A DNA stretch of 49,632 nt from Pseudomonadota bacterium (GCA_021801255.1 JAJYYH010000016.1:1-49632), one strand, 5' to 3'; shown: positions 7,918 to 16,863, numbered from the stretch's first letter. The notes: generated by a model from the letters alone, not told the origin. A program made the numbers and translations.

Positions 7918-8018
7918 GAAAACCAATCGAACTTGAAAAAGACTGCCCTCTGAAAACATTGATTTTTTTCTGGTCGATTCTGGGGCGCGAGGGCATTCTT
8001 TTTCAAACTCTCAGGCGG
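7918..8018. repeat. MITE-like dispersed repeat, copy 1
   Basis: About 100 bp of lower GC than its surroundings. It shares ordered blocks with 16864-16968: AANCRAACTNGAAAA near the left, GTCGATTCTG in the middle, GNCATTCTTTT and CAAAC toward the right. Within this copy the left block (7930-7950) and right block (7989-8007) are imperfect inverted repeats (TTGAAAAAGA...GCCCTC against GAGGGC...TCTTTTTCAA), so it can fold into one long hairpin. It sits just downstream of the amidase gene and may end that transcript. Confidence 0.6.
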
Positions 8019-8137
8019 GGGCTCTCGACGGCGGTCGGGGCATCTGATAAGAAGGTGCGTTATCTTATGGGAGCGAAGTAAAGCTCCCCACGATACCCAC
8101 CGCGGACACGATCCCGCACCTCTTAAGGAGCTCCATG

Positions 8138-8740
8138 ATGGCGAAGATTCTGATCCTCTACTACTCGGCCTATGGCCATATCGAAACCATGGCCGCCGCC
8201 GTGGCGGAGGGCGCGCGCTCGGTTGCTGGCAGCGCGGTCGCGATCAAGCGCGTGCCCGAGCTGATGCCGCGCGAGGTGGCGGAGAAGGCGCATGTCAAGC
8301 TCGATCAGGCGGCGCCGCTTGCCACCCCCGACGAGCTGGCCGATTATGACGCGATTATTTTCGGCACGCCTACCCGCTTCGGCAACATGGCGGCGCAGAT
8401 GCGCAACTTCCTCGACCAGACCGGCGGCCTCTGGGCGCAGGGCAAGCTGATCGGCAAGATTGGCAGCGTTTTTGCCTCGACCGCCTCCCAGCATGGCGGC
8501 CAGGAAACCACCATCACGTCCTTCCACAGCACCCTGCTGCATCACGGCATGATTATTGTCGGCGTTCCCTATTCCGAGCCGGGGCTGACCATTCTCACCG
8601 AAATGAGCGGTGGCACGCCCTATGGCGCCACCACGATCGCCGCCGGTGACGGCTCTCGCCAGCCTTCGGCGAACGAGCTGAAGATCGCCCGCTTCCAGGG
8701 GGCCCACGTCGCCGGGCTCGCCGTCAAGCTGTTTGGCTGA
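8138..8740 (+). CDS. wrbA: NAD(P)H:quinone oxidoreductase, WrbA type
   Basis: This cytoplasmic FMN-dependent flavodoxin-fold enzyme reduces quinones by two electrons and so avoids semiquinone radicals. The protein starts [18 protein letters not shown], the phosphate-binding loop that holds FMN, and has the PTRFGNM segment (about 83-89) and the [11 protein letters not shown] block (about 111-121) typical of WrbA. Its 200 residues are the usual length. Two ATG codons occur in tandem (8135 and 8138). AAGGAG at 8125-8130 is spaced 4 nt from the first and 7 nt from the second, so I choose the second. Expected to be induced by oxidative or stationary-phase stress in general; no specific site was recognised. 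Confidence 0.95.
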   Translation: MAKILILYYSAYGHIETMAAAVAEGARSVAGSAVAIKRVPELMPREVAEKAHVKLDQAAPLATPDELADYDAIIFGTPTRFGNMAAQMRNFLDQTGGLWAQGKLIGKIGSVFASTASQHGGQETTITSFHSTLLHHGMIIVGVPYSEPGLTILTEMSGGTPYGATTIAAGDGSRQPSANELKIARFQGAHVAGLAVKLFG

Positions 8741-8789
8741 GCGGCCGACTGGCTGGCGCGATCGCGACCGCCTCGGCTAGGGTCGCGCC

Positions 8790-9935
8790 ATGTCAGCGCC
8801 TGAAATCGCCCGACTGTCCTCCATTGCCATCGTCTTGCCGCCGCGGGAGAATTTTTCTCCCGCTTCGGCGGGGGCGATCGCGCTCATGGTCGAGCGACTG
8901 CACGCGCGGCCCGGCGCCTTTACCCCGGTGGTGTTCGGCATGCCGCCGCCAGACCCGCCCTTCGCCGGGGTGCCGTTCATTCCGGTGCGTCCGGTCTTCC
9001 GCCCGATGGCGTTCGGCGCGCGTTATGCCGCGGGCGTGTTGCACGCTCTCCGCGCGCGCGATCCCGCCCTGATCGAGGTCCATAATCGGCCCGATCTGGC
9101 GCGATTTCTTGCCGGCAAGTTTGCCGACCGGCCGGTCGTGCTGTTTCTCCATAACGATCCGCAGGGAATGCCGTCCTGCCGCACACGACGCGCGCGTGCC
9201 GATCTGCTCGCGCGCCTGGGCGGCCTCGCCGTGGTGTCGGAGTTTCTGCGCGGACGGTTTCTCGAAGGGATCACGTCTCCACTGGGGGCGCCGGTCGTGG
9301 TGATCCCGAACGCGCTTGACCTCACGCGCCTGCCGCCGCCGGCCCCGCTCGGGGCGCGGGCGCGGGAAATTCTGTTCGCCGGCCGCGTGGTCGCCGATAA
9401 AGGCGCGGACCAGTTTGTCGCCGCCTGCGCCCGCGCCTTGCCGCAACTGCCGGGCTGGCAGGCGCGCATGATCGGCGCCGATCGTTTCGGCAGCGAGAGT
9501 CCCGAGACCCCGTTTCTCGCCCGGTTACGGCCGCTGGCGGCGGCGGGAGGGGTGCGCATGGAGGGCTATCAGCCGCATGCCGCCGTGCTCGCCGCGATGG
9601 CGCGCGCCGCCATCGTGGTGGTGCCGAGCCGCTGGGCGGAGCCGTTTGGCCTGAGCGCGCTGGAGGCGATGGCGAGTGGGGCGGCACTGATCACCACGCG
9701 GCGCGGCGCCCTGGCTGATATCGCGGCGGACGCGGCGCTCTATGCCGATCCCGAAGACAGCGCCGCGCTGGCGGCGGCGATCTTGACACTCGCCACCGAT
9801 GAGCCCCGCCGCGAAGCGCTCGCCCGGGCGGGAAAACGGCGGGCCCAGGACTTCGCGCTGCCGTCCATTGCGGCACAACTGCATGGTTTCCGCGCGGAAA
9901 CTCTGCGCGGCGCGCCGGAGGATTCCAGGCTCTGA
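8790..9935 (+). CDS. Glycosyltransferase family 4 protein
   Basis: The 381-residue protein has the two-domain GT-B arrangement. The N-terminal half carries IEVHNRPDLARFLA and VVLFLHNDP; the C-terminal half starts at FAGRVVADKGADQF (about 190-203). The nucleotide-sugar site is PSRWAEPFGLSALEAMASG (about 275-293) with the E-x7-E pattern of retaining GT4 enzymes. It has no signal peptide and no membrane span, so it should act at the cytoplasmic face of the membrane on a lipid-linked or LPS/exopolysaccharide acceptor. Sugar and acceptor cannot be read from the sequence. It is 49 nt downstream of wrbA on the same strand, with no obvious functional link. Confidence 0.9.
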   Translation: MSAPEIARLSSIAIVLPPRENFSPASAGAIALMVERLHARPGAFTPVVFGMPPPDPPFAGVPFIPVRPVFRPMAFGARYAAGVLHALRARDPALIEVHNRPDLARFLAGKFADRPVVLFLHNDPQGMPSCRTRRARADLLARLGGLAVVSEFLRGRFLEGITSPLGAPVVVIPNALDLTRLPPPAPLGARAREILFAGRVVADKGADQFVAACARALPQLPGWQARMIGADRFGSESPETPFLARLRPLAAAGGVRMEGYQPHAAVLAAMARAAIVVVPSRWAEPFGLSALEAMASGAALITTRRGALADIAADAALYADPEDSAALAAAILTLATDEPRREALARAGKRRAQDFALPSIAAQLHGFRAETLRGAPEDSRL

Positions 9936-9958
9936 CGCCATGACACGCGGGGCCGCCG

Positions 9959-11026
9959 CTAGCCCAGCCGCTCGGGGACCGGCGGCGCATGATCGGCGGC
10001 GAGAGCGCGTTGCACGGCATGAGTGAGATCGGCGGCATGAAACGGCTTTTCAAGCATCACCGCGTCGGGCCGCATCGCCCGGACCCGTGAAAGGTCGCCG
10101 CTGATAAACAAGTGGGGAACAGGCTGGATGCGACGTATCGTCTCCATCGCCGCGATGCCGCTGCCCTCCCCCAGTCGCGCATCGACAATCACTAGGTCTG
10201 GCTTGCATCGCAAGGCAGTGCTCACCGCGTCCGCCGCGGTGGCCGCGATGGCGCAAACCTCATGGCCGATCTCTTCCAGCACCTCGGTGAGCAGCATGGC
10301 CATCAACCGGTCATCTTCGGCCAGGAGAACGCGCAGCGCCCTGACCTGCTTGATCTCGGCATGGACAGCGCCACTGCTGACTTTCCGCTCGATCGGCTCG
10401 GGCGGTTTCCCCCCGGCGTCGTGCGCCGCGACGCGCAGGTCGCAGGCGCGGTCAACGCGGTCGCGAGGCGGCACCCGCGCATAGACGCTCTGCGCCGTCA
10501 CGGCGCAATGCTGCGATTGCACCCGCCATAATTGCTGCTCAACGCTCCACAGAATTTCGGCAAACAGCTCGGCTGTATCGTCATCGCCGAAGTTCACGGC
10601 TTCTGCGATGGCGGCGAGCACGGATTTGCCAAACGTTGCCAGGGCCCCGGCGACGGCGAGCGCATGCGCCCCCTCGTGGGCGATCCCGAGCGTATAGGGG
10701 AGAAGGAAGGATGGGGTCGCGGCGACCTGGATGGTACCGCCGAGTTCCTCGGCGCGCAGGGCGAGGAGATCACAGTAATCCGTGACTTCGACACCTATCT
10801 TGTCAAATAATTGGTGGATAACGATGAAGCCACCGCCGCGCACGTTCCAGTGCGCCTGTTTCATCTGGGCGTGGAGATCGATCGCCGCCGCGAGATGCCG
10901 GTTCAGAAGATCGAGGGACTGCGCGCGAATATTTCCCGAAAGCGCATATCCTGCCCGCACCTCTCGCGGCCCGAACGCTTCAGCCCGCGCGCTCTCGGAT
11001 GAGGCGCCGTGTGCCATTCGCACCAT
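9959..11026 (-). CDS. Dps-like ferritin fused to a response-regulator receiver domain
   Basis: The 355-residue protein joins two full domains. Residues about 25-173 form a Dps mini-ferritin with the HWNVRGGGFIVIHQLFD motif. Compared with the E. coli Dps ligands H51, H63, D67, D78 and E82, it keeps H59, H71, D75 and D86 but has Leu at position 90 where Glu is expected (DLLALRAEELGG); the codon there is CTG. Residues about 174-228 are a Pro/Arg-rich linker. Residues 230-345 are a CheY-like receiver with acidic pocket E237/D238/D239, phosphoacceptor D282 (VIVDARLGEG), S309 (FISGD) and K327 (EKPF), so all receiver signature positions are present. I choose the ATG at 11026 because GGAG lies 7 nt upstream. 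Dps normally forms a 12-subunit shell that oxidises iron or coats DNA; a shell of this protein would display twelve receivers. It is transcribed divergently from a giant sensor kinase. Confidence 0.85.
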   Translation of the reverse strand: MVRMAHGASSESARAEAFGPREVRAGYALSGNIRAQSLDLLNRHLAAAIDLHAQMKQAHWNVRGGGFIVIHQLFDKIGVEVTDYCDLLALRAEELGGTIQVAATPSFLLPYTLGIAHEGAHALAVAGALATFGKSVLAAIAEAVNFGDDDTAELFAEILWSVEQQLWRVQSQHCAVTAQSVYARVPPRDRVDRACDLRVAAHDAGGKPPEPIERKVSSGAVHAEIKQVRALRVLLAEDDRLMAMLLTEVLEEIGHEVCAIAATAADAVSTALRCKPDLVIVDARLGEGSGIAAMETIRRIQPVPHLFISGDLSRVRAMRPDAVMLEKPFHAADLTHAVQRALAADHAPPVPERLG

Positions 11027-11411
11027 CGGATCTCCACGTATCGCAACTGCTCGATCCCTGTTCCTAACCAACAAGGACGACCGGCACGGATCCCTACAAG
11101 GGAGGCCCCGGCACGCGCGCCAGGGCCTCAAGTCTAGGGAGGAACCGCCCAAAGAAGGGCCACCCCGGAGGGCCTCGGACACCGGCGGCACCGACGAAGT
11201 TTGTCGTGCCAGCACCGGCGAAACCTGCTATCAATGTACGCTAGCGGAGGTACGCCATCGCGAACAGCCTCGGAAAATACTCAGATTAGGCCCGCTTGCA
11301 GGGCTCGTGGCCACGCATGTGGGTTCGCGGCAGCATCAACGCGGCCTTGAAATTGTCGCGAAATAAATTTCGCTTGCGCTTGCCTGACGCCGGGTTGAGA
11401 ACAGGGGTGGA
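11027..11411. other. Divergent regulatory region between Dps-receiver and sensor-kinase genes
   Basis: The 385 bp must hold both promoters. Visible elements are a 7-bp-arm palindrome at 11358-11373, a near-perfect hairpin (GGCACCGAC...GTCGTGCC, about 11188-11210) and a direct repeat CACCGGCG flanking that hairpin. I searched by eye for EcfG-type general-stress promoters (GGAAC-N16/17-CGTT) on both strands and found no full match. Confidence 0.55.
11358..11373. promoter_or_regulatory. Palindromic operator candidate
   Basis: GCGAAAT-AA-ATTTCGC is a perfect 7-bp inverted repeat with a 2-nt spacer. It sits 38 bp before the ATG of the sensor-kinase gene in otherwise GC-rich DNA. The position suits repression or autoregulation, possibly by the kinase's own LuxR/FixJ-type domain. 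No second copy was noticed near the Dps-receiver start. Confidence 0.45.
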
Positions 11412-14400
11412 ATGTCGGAAGGTCGTCCACATCGGGGAAAAATAGCCCGGCCGCGTGTGAGCCGGCGCTCTCAGGCGGCGCCGGCGCGGCCGCGCGGCCC
11501 TGACGACTTCCTGGTGGTCGGCATCGGGGCCTCGGCGGGTGGCCTGGATGCGTGCATGAAGCTGGTGAACGCGCTGCCAACCGGCAACCACCTGGCCCTC
11601 ATCCTGGTCCAGCATCTCGATCCGATCCACAAAAGCATGATGGTCGATCTGCTGGCCAGCCACACTTCGATGATCGTTCGGCAAGCGGCGGAGGGAATGC
11701 CGCTTGAGCCCGACCACCTCTATGTCATTCCTCCCGGAACCTATCTCTCGGTTGGCAACGGCGCACTGCACATCCTGGAACCGCAAGCCCGTCATGGCGC
11801 CCGCCTGCCGTTCGATTTTCTGCTGCACACGCTGGCGGCGCAGTATGGGGAGCGCGCGGTCTGCGTCATCCTGTCGGGCACCGGAGCCGATGGCAGCCTT
11901 GGGCTCAAGGCGGTGAAGGAAAAAGGCGGCCTCGTCATCGCGCAGGATCCCGACGAGGCCGACTTTGACGGCATGCCGCGGAGCGCGATCATGACCGGCG
12001 CGGTGGATCTGGTGTTGCCAGCGGCAAAGATCCCGGAAGCGCTGGTCAAATATGACCTGCGCGTGGCCCTCGCGCGCACGCCGCACAGCGCCGCGCCGCA
12101 AAACAAAACACCAGATTTGTTGCCCGAAATCGTGGATCTTCTGCGCACCAAGACCGGCTATGATTTCACACTCTACAAGCCGGGCACGCTGCACCGCCGC
12201 ATCGCGCGGCGCATGGCGATGGCCTCGCTCGAGAGCGCCGACCTCGATCGCTATCTCGAAATTCTCCGCAGCAACACTGGCGAACTTGACATTCTTGCCA
12301 AGGACCTGCTGATCAATGTCACCAAATTCTTCCGCGATCCCAGGGTGTTCGATCTTCTGGCGGAACAGATCATTCCAGAGCTGATTAACCGCCAGCCGTC
12401 CGATCAGCCATTGCGCATCTGGACCGTGGGATGCAGCACCGGGGAGGAGACCTATTCGCTCGCCATGTTGTTCCGCGAGGCAATGACCGCGGCGAAGCGC
12501 CATATCAAGTTGCAAATCTTCGCCTCCGATATTGACCCCGACGCGGTCGCCAGCGCCCGGGAGGGGCTCTATCCGGAAGCCATCGCCACCGACGTGTCAC
12601 CCGAGCGCCTCGCGCGTTTTTTCATCAAGGAAAAAAGTCATTACAGGGTCTTGTCCGAGTTGCGCGATTTGGTGGTTTTTACAGTACATAATGCACTGAC
12701 CGATCCGCCATTCTCGCGCCTCGATTTGGTGTCCTGCCGCAATCTGCTGATCTATCTGCGCCCCCAGGCGCAGGAGAAATTGGTCTCGCTGTTCCACTTC
12801 GCGCTCCGCGAGGGAGGCGTTCTCTTGCTTGGCGGATCAGAAACGATTGGCAACGCTAATGACCACTTCGCGGTGGTCTCGAAATCGGCGCGGCTCTATC
12901 GGCATATCGGCCGCTCGCGTCCGGGAGAATTCAGCTTTTTGCTGAACCCCGGCGATGGCATGCGTGTCCCCACGCGGCCTGGCCAGGCTCCGGTGCCGAC
13001 GCGTCAGGCTGGTTTCGCCGAGCTTTGCCGACGGCTGGTGATCGAGACATACGCGCCGGCGACCGTTCTGATCAACGGCCGGCATGAATGCCTCTATTTC
13101 CTCGGGCCGACCGAGCGCTATCTGCGCGTGGCACCGGGCCAACCGACGCTCGACCTGTTCGCCATGGCGGCGCCGGCCGTGCGGACCATGCTGCGCGCGG
13201 CGATCCAGCAGGCCCGCCAGGAAAACAGACGCGTTGTCCTCGCCGGTGGTCGCATGAGCCACGAAGGCAACCCGCTGTCGTTCAGCATCGCTGTCCAGCC
13301 GGTGCCGAGCGAAGGGCAGGATCTGCTGCTGGTCTGCTTCGTTGACGAGCCGCAGCCTGCCGGGAAACGCCACCGCCCGGCAACGCCACAGGAGCTTTCC
13401 CGGGTCGCCGAACTTGAGCAGGAACTCGAAGCGACGAGAAAGGAGCTGCAGGGCGCCATCGGCAATCTTGAGATTGCTTCCGAGGAACAGCTGGCAGTTA
13501 ACGAAGAAGCCTTGTCGGTCAACGAAGAATTCCAATCGACCAACGAGGAGCTGCTCACCTCGAAAGAAGAACTGCAATCGCTCAACGAGGAACTGACCGC
13601 GCTCAACAGCCAGCTCCAGGAAACGCTGGAGCGGCAACGCACAACTTCCAGTGATTTGCAGAATATCCTGTACAGCACCAACGTCGCGACACTTTTTCTT
13701 GACGCCAACCTCAATATCCGCTACTTCACACCGGCCACCAAGCTCCTTTTCAATATCATTCCGAGCGACGTCGGACGGCCCCTCGCGGACCTCAGCGCGC
13801 TCGCCGCTGACGCCACGCTGCCCAACGACGCCCGGACAGTACTGCGGACCTTCGCCCCGGTCGAGCGGGAGATTGAAGCGCGCAGCGGCGCCTGGTACAA
13901 TCGCCGCATATCACCCTACCGCGCCCAGGATGACAGCGTGGAAGGTGTGGTCATCACTTTTACCGACACCACCGAGCGTCGGCATGTCGCCGATGCGTTA
14001 GGCACGAGCAAGCGGGAAGCGGAACTCGCGAGCCTCGTGAAATCGCGCTTTCTCGCCGCCGCGAGCCACGACCTCCGCCAGCCACTGCAAACGCTGACCC
14101 TGCTGCAAGGACTGTTGGCAAAGGCCGTGGTCGGAGACAAAGCGCGGAAACTGCTGGCACGGTTCGATGAGACAGTGGGCGCCATGTCGGGCATGCTGAA
14201 CACGCTGCTCGATATCAACCAGATCGAGGCCGGCACGGTGGATACCGCGATGGCCAGTTTCCCGATCAACGACCTGCTGGAGCGGCTGCGCGACGAGTTC
14301 ACCTATCACGCCGAAGCCAAGGGGCTTGCCTTCCACGTGGTACCGTGCAGTCTTGCGATCCGCAGCGATCCGCGGTTGCTTGAGCAGATGATCCGCAACC

Positions 14401-15818
14401 TGCTGTCGAACGCGCTCAAATATACCGAGCACGGCAAGGTTCTGCTGGGCTGCCGGCGGCACGGCGGATTGCTGAGCGTTGAAATCTGGGACACCGGAAT
14501 TGGCATTCCCCAGCATGAGCTTCGCGCGATATTCGAGGAATATCATCAGCTGGGCAACCCGGCGCGCGAACGAAGCCTTGGGCTCGGTCTCGGTCTTTCG
14601 ATCGTGCAACGGCTGGGCAACCTGCTTGGGCATCGCGTGCGGGTCCGCTCGAACCTGGGCAAGGGCTCGGTCTTCGGGATCGAGATCTTGCTCTCGCAGA
14701 TCGGGGAACAGACGCCGATCGAGGCAAGCGGGCGTGGCGGGGATGGAAAGAAAATTGGCGGCGCGAGCCGCAAGGGCGTTGTCCTGGTGGTCGAGGACGA
14801 CCCCGAGGTGCGCGATCTTCTGCGGATTTTTCTTGAGGACGAAGGCCATCGCGCGCTAACGGTGCCCGATGGCGTGGCGGCGTTGGAGGCGATGAAGCGC
14901 GATGCGACGAAACCCGACCTGATCCTTACAGACTACAATTTGCCCAAGGGCATGAACGGGGTCGAACTTACCGTGAAGCTGCGGGAGATCCTGCGTTGGC
15001 AGATCCCGGCCATCATTCTCACCGGTGATATAACGCCCATAACCTTGCGTGGCATCGCGGGGCTGGACTGCGTGCGGCTCAACAAGCCGGTGAAATTGCC
15101 GGAATTGACCAATGTCATCGAGCGTCTGCTGGGCGGGTCGGCGGCGCCGGCGCGCGTTCTCGCGGCGGCGGGAAATCCCGAAACGCCGGTTATCTTCATT
15201 ATCGACGACGATGCCCATGTCCGCGCGGCGATTCGGAGCGCTGTCGAGGAAAGCGGCCGCGTGGTGGCGGACTACGCGACGGCGGAAGAATTCCTCGAAG
15301 CCTATCGTCCGGGTGGGGAAGCCTGCCTGCTGGTTGACGCCTACCTACCCGGAATGAGCGGGCTCGCCCTGCTGCAGCGGCTCAGGAAAGCCGGCGATCG
15401 CCTGCCCGCCATTATGATCACCGGCCATGGTGACGTGCCGATGGCGGTACAGGCGATGAAGGCCGGCGCTCTGGATTTCATCGAGAAGCCGGTTGGCAAG
15501 GGCGAGTTGTTGGCGATCGTCGCGCAGGCCCTGGAGGGCGCGCGTGATGCGACGGCGCTGGCCGCACGGCGGGACGATGCCGCGAGCCGCATTGGCGGCC
15601 TCACCGCGCGACAGCGTCAGATCATGACCATGGTCCTCGCCGGCCACCCCAACAAGAATATCGCCGCCGATCTCGGCGTCAGCCAACGCACCGTCGAGAA
15701 CCATCGCGCAGCGATCATGCGGAAAACCGGGGCGAAATCCCTGCCCGCCCTGGCGCGCCTAGCGGTTACCGCCGCCGGCGTCGGCGCGGAGGGGCCAGGG
15801 GCAAAGCCCCTCGTCTGA
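11412..15818 (+). CDS. CheB-CheR-PAS-histidine kinase-receiver-receiver-LuxR giant hybrid sensor
   Basis: Domains of the 1468-residue soluble protein, in order. CheB methylesterase, about 33-215, has S41 in GIGASAGG, H68 and D160 (GTGADGS). CheR methyltransferase, about 235-495, has GCSTGEETYS at 340-349 and SCRNLLIYL. A PAS-like region covers 535-645. A Glu/Gln/Asn-rich coiled coil covers 660-745. A PAS domain follows at 745-855. The histidine kinase has H886 in ASHDLRQPL, N-box NLLSNALKY, and G-boxes DTGIGIP and GLGLGLSIV. Receiver 1, 1122-1240, has D1174. FixJ-like receiver 2, 1258-1375, has D1309. A LuxR/FixJ helix-turn-helix covers 1392-1455. No membrane segment is seen. CheB-CheR-PAS-kinase fusions are known; one that also ends in its own DNA-binding regulator can in principle sense, relay and regulate alone. 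GGGGTGG precedes the ATG. It diverges from the Dps-receiver gene, a plausible phosphorelay partner. Confidence 0.92.
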   Translation: MSEGRPHRGKIARPRVSRRSQAAPARPRGPDDFLVVGIGASAGGLDACMKLVNALPTGNHLALILVQHLDPIHKSMMVDLLASHTSMIVRQAAEGMPLEPDHLYVIPPGTYLSVGNGALHILEPQARHGARLPFDFLLHTLAAQYGERAVCVILSGTGADGSLGLKAVKEKGGLVIAQDPDEADFDGMPRSAIMTGAVDLVLPAAKIPEALVKYDLRVALARTPHSAAPQNKTPDLLPEIVDLLRTKTGYDFTLYKPGTLHRRIARRMAMASLESADLDRYLEILRSNTGELDILAKDLLINVTKFFRDPRVFDLLAEQIIPELINRQPSDQPLRIWTVGCSTGEETYSLAMLFREAMTAAKRHIKLQIFASDIDPDAVASAREGLYPEAIATDVSPERLARFFIKEKSHYRVLSELRDLVVFTVHNALTDPPFSRLDLVSCRNLLIYLRPQAQEKLVSLFHFALREGGVLLLGGSETIGNANDHFAVVSKSARLYRHIGRSRPGEFSFLLNPGDGMRVPTRPGQAPVPTRQAGFAELCRRLVIETYAPATVLINGRHECLYFLGPTERYLRVAPGQPTLDLFAMAAPAVRTMLRAAIQQARQENRRVVLAGGRMSHEGNPLSFSIAVQPVPSEGQDLLLVCFVDEPQPAGKRHRPATPQELSRVAELEQELEATRKELQGAIGNLEIASEEQLAVNEEALSVNEEFQSTNEELLTSKEELQSLNEELTALNSQLQETLERQRTTSSDLQNILYSTNVATLFLDANLNIRYFTPATKLLFNIIPSDVGRPLADLSALAADATLPNDARTVLRTFAPVEREIEARSGAWYNRRISPYRAQDDSVEGVVITFTDTTERRHVADALGTSKREAELASLVKSRFLAAASHDLRQPLQTLTLLQGLLAKAVVGDKARKLLARFDETVGAMSGMLNTLLDINQIEAGTVDTAMASFPINDLLERLRDEFTYHAEAKGLAFHVVPCSLAIRSDPRLLEQMIRNLLSNALKYTEHGKVLLGCRRHGGLLSVEIWDTGIGIPQHELRAIFEEYHQLGNPARERSLGLGLGLSIVQRLGNLLGHRVRVRSNLGKGSVFGIEILLSQIGEQTPIEASGRGGDGKKIGGASRKGVVLVVEDDPEVRDLLRIFLEDEGHRALTVPDGVAALEAMKRDATKPDLILTDYNLPKGMNGVELTVKLREILRWQIPAIILTGDITPITLRGIAGLDCVRLNKPVKLPELTNVIERLLGGSAAPARVLAAAGNPETPVIFIIDDDAHVRAAIRSAVEESGRVVADYATAEEFLEAYRPGGEACLLVDAYLPGMSGLALLQRLRKAGDRLPAIMITGHGDVPMAVQAMKAGALDFIEKPVGKGELLAIVAQALEGARDATALAARRDDAASRIGGLTARQRQIMTMVLAGHPNKNIAADLGVSQRTVENHRAAIMRKTGAKSLPALARLAVTAAGVGAEGPGAKPLV
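15791..15812. repeat. Fragment of GC-rich repeat at the 3' end of the sensor-kinase gene
   Basis: GGGGCCAGGGGCAAAGCCCC contains the GGGGC-AAA-GCCCC hairpin (15798-15810) that also forms the outer end of the full repeat at 44648-44662. Here it encodes the last residues of the protein (EGPGAKPLV), so the repeat appears to have supplied the C-terminus and stop region. Confidence 0.5.
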
Positions 15819-15852
15819 TAATTACCATGCGGCGTCTATTTCTCAACGTCTC

Positions 15853-16821
15853 CTAAAATGCCGCCGCGCCCCGCTCGGAAAGTAAATTCTCGAAATAGGC
15901 AATCGTGCGCGTCAGGCCCTCTTCCAAATTCACCCCGGGCTGCCAGCCGAGCACGTCGCGGGCGCGGCTGATGTCGGGGCAGCGCTGGAGGGGGTCGTCC
16001 TCCGGCAGCGGACGATGGACGATGTTCGAGCGCGCGCCGGTGAGCGTGATGATCCGCTCGGCGAGTTCGCGCACCGGGATTTCGTGCGGGTTGCCGAGAT
16101 TGATCGGGCCGGTGATGTCATCGCCCGTCGCCATCATGCGCACAAAACCCTCGATCAGGTCATCGACATAGCAGAAGGCGCGGGTCTGGCCGCCATCGCC
16201 GAAGAGCGTGATATCTTCCCCGCGCAGCGCCTGGACAATGAAGTTCGAAACCACGCGCCCGTCATTCGGGTGCATGCGCGGGCCATAGGTATTGAAGATG
16301 CGCACCACCTTAATGGTCAATTTGTGCTGGCGGAGATAGTCAAAAAACAGCGTCTCGGCGCAGCGTTTGCCCTCATCGTAGCAGGCGCGCGGGCCGAGCG
16401 GATTGACATTGCCGCGATACGCCTCGGTCTGTGGATGGACCGTCGGGTCGCCATAGACTTCGCTGGTGGAGGCCTGAAAAATCCTGGCACGCACACGCTT
16501 GGCCAAGCCCAGCATATTGATCGCGCCAATGACGCTGACCTTGGTGGTCTGCACCGGATCAAACTGGTAGTGCACCGGCGAGGCAGGGCAGGCGAGGTTG
16601 TAGATTTCATCGACCTCGACATAGAGCGGGAAACAAATGTCGTGGCGCATCGTCTCGAAATTCGGTTTGTCCATGAGATGGGCGATGTTGTCCTTGCGGC
16701 CGGTGAAATAATTATCGACGCAGAGCACGTCATGACCCTCTCGGACCAGCCGCTCGCAGAGATGCGAGCCGAGAAAGCCGGCGCCGCCGGTGACAAGAAT
16801 GCGTTTGCGGGTGAGGGACAT
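15853..16821 (-). CDS. uxs: UDP-glucuronate decarboxylase (UDP-xylose synthase)
   Basis: This extended short-chain dehydrogenase of 322 residues converts UDP-glucuronate to UDP-xylose and CO2 using bound NAD+. The N-terminus has the NAD motif [10 protein letters not shown] (10-19). The active site shows STSEVYGDP (about 117-125) and the Tyr-x3-Lys pair in CYDEGKR (about 147-153). [19 protein letters not shown] (about 178-196) is characteristic of this subfamily. Length and motifs are complete. GAGGAAA lies just before the ATG. UDP-xylose would feed an extracellular polysaccharide or LPS; a GT4 enzyme (8790) and a TPR-glycosyltransferase (21050) are in the neighbourhood but not in one operon. 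Confidence 0.9.
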   Translation of the reverse strand: MSLTRKRILVTGGAGFLGSHLCERLVREGHDVLCVDNYFTGRKDNIAHLMDKPNFETMRHDICFPLYVEVDEIYNLACPASPVHYQFDPVQTTKVSVIGAINMLGLAKRVRARIFQASTSEVYGDPTVHPQTEAYRGNVNPLGPRACYDEGKRCAETLFFDYLRQHKLTIKVVRIFNTYGPRMHPNDGRVVSNFIVQALRGEDITLFGDGGQTRAFCYVDDLIEGFVRMMATGDDITGPINLGNPHEIPVRELAERIITLTGARSNIVHRPLPEDDPLQRCPDISRARDVLGWQPGVNLEEGLTRTIAYFENLLSERGAAAF

Positions 16822-16863
16822 GGGGTTTCCTCGCGATGATGAACGGTTCGTCTGCTTGGCGCG

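Noticed and set aside
10350-10510. Frameshift or sequencing error as the origin of the Dps-receiver fusion
   Set aside because: Both domains are in the same frame with a continuous linker and no ATG with a ribosome-binding site in front of the receiver. Two compensating errors would be needed. Still worth confirming by resequencing.
11027-11215. Longer N-terminus for the Dps-receiver protein
   Set aside because: The extra 63 codons are Arg/Ser/Pro-rich and unlike Dps, whereas the ATG at 11026 has GGAG at the right distance.
11027-11411. EcfG general-stress promoter for the Dps-receiver or kinase gene
   Set aside because: GGAAC occurs on both strands, but no CGTT follows at 16-17 nt.
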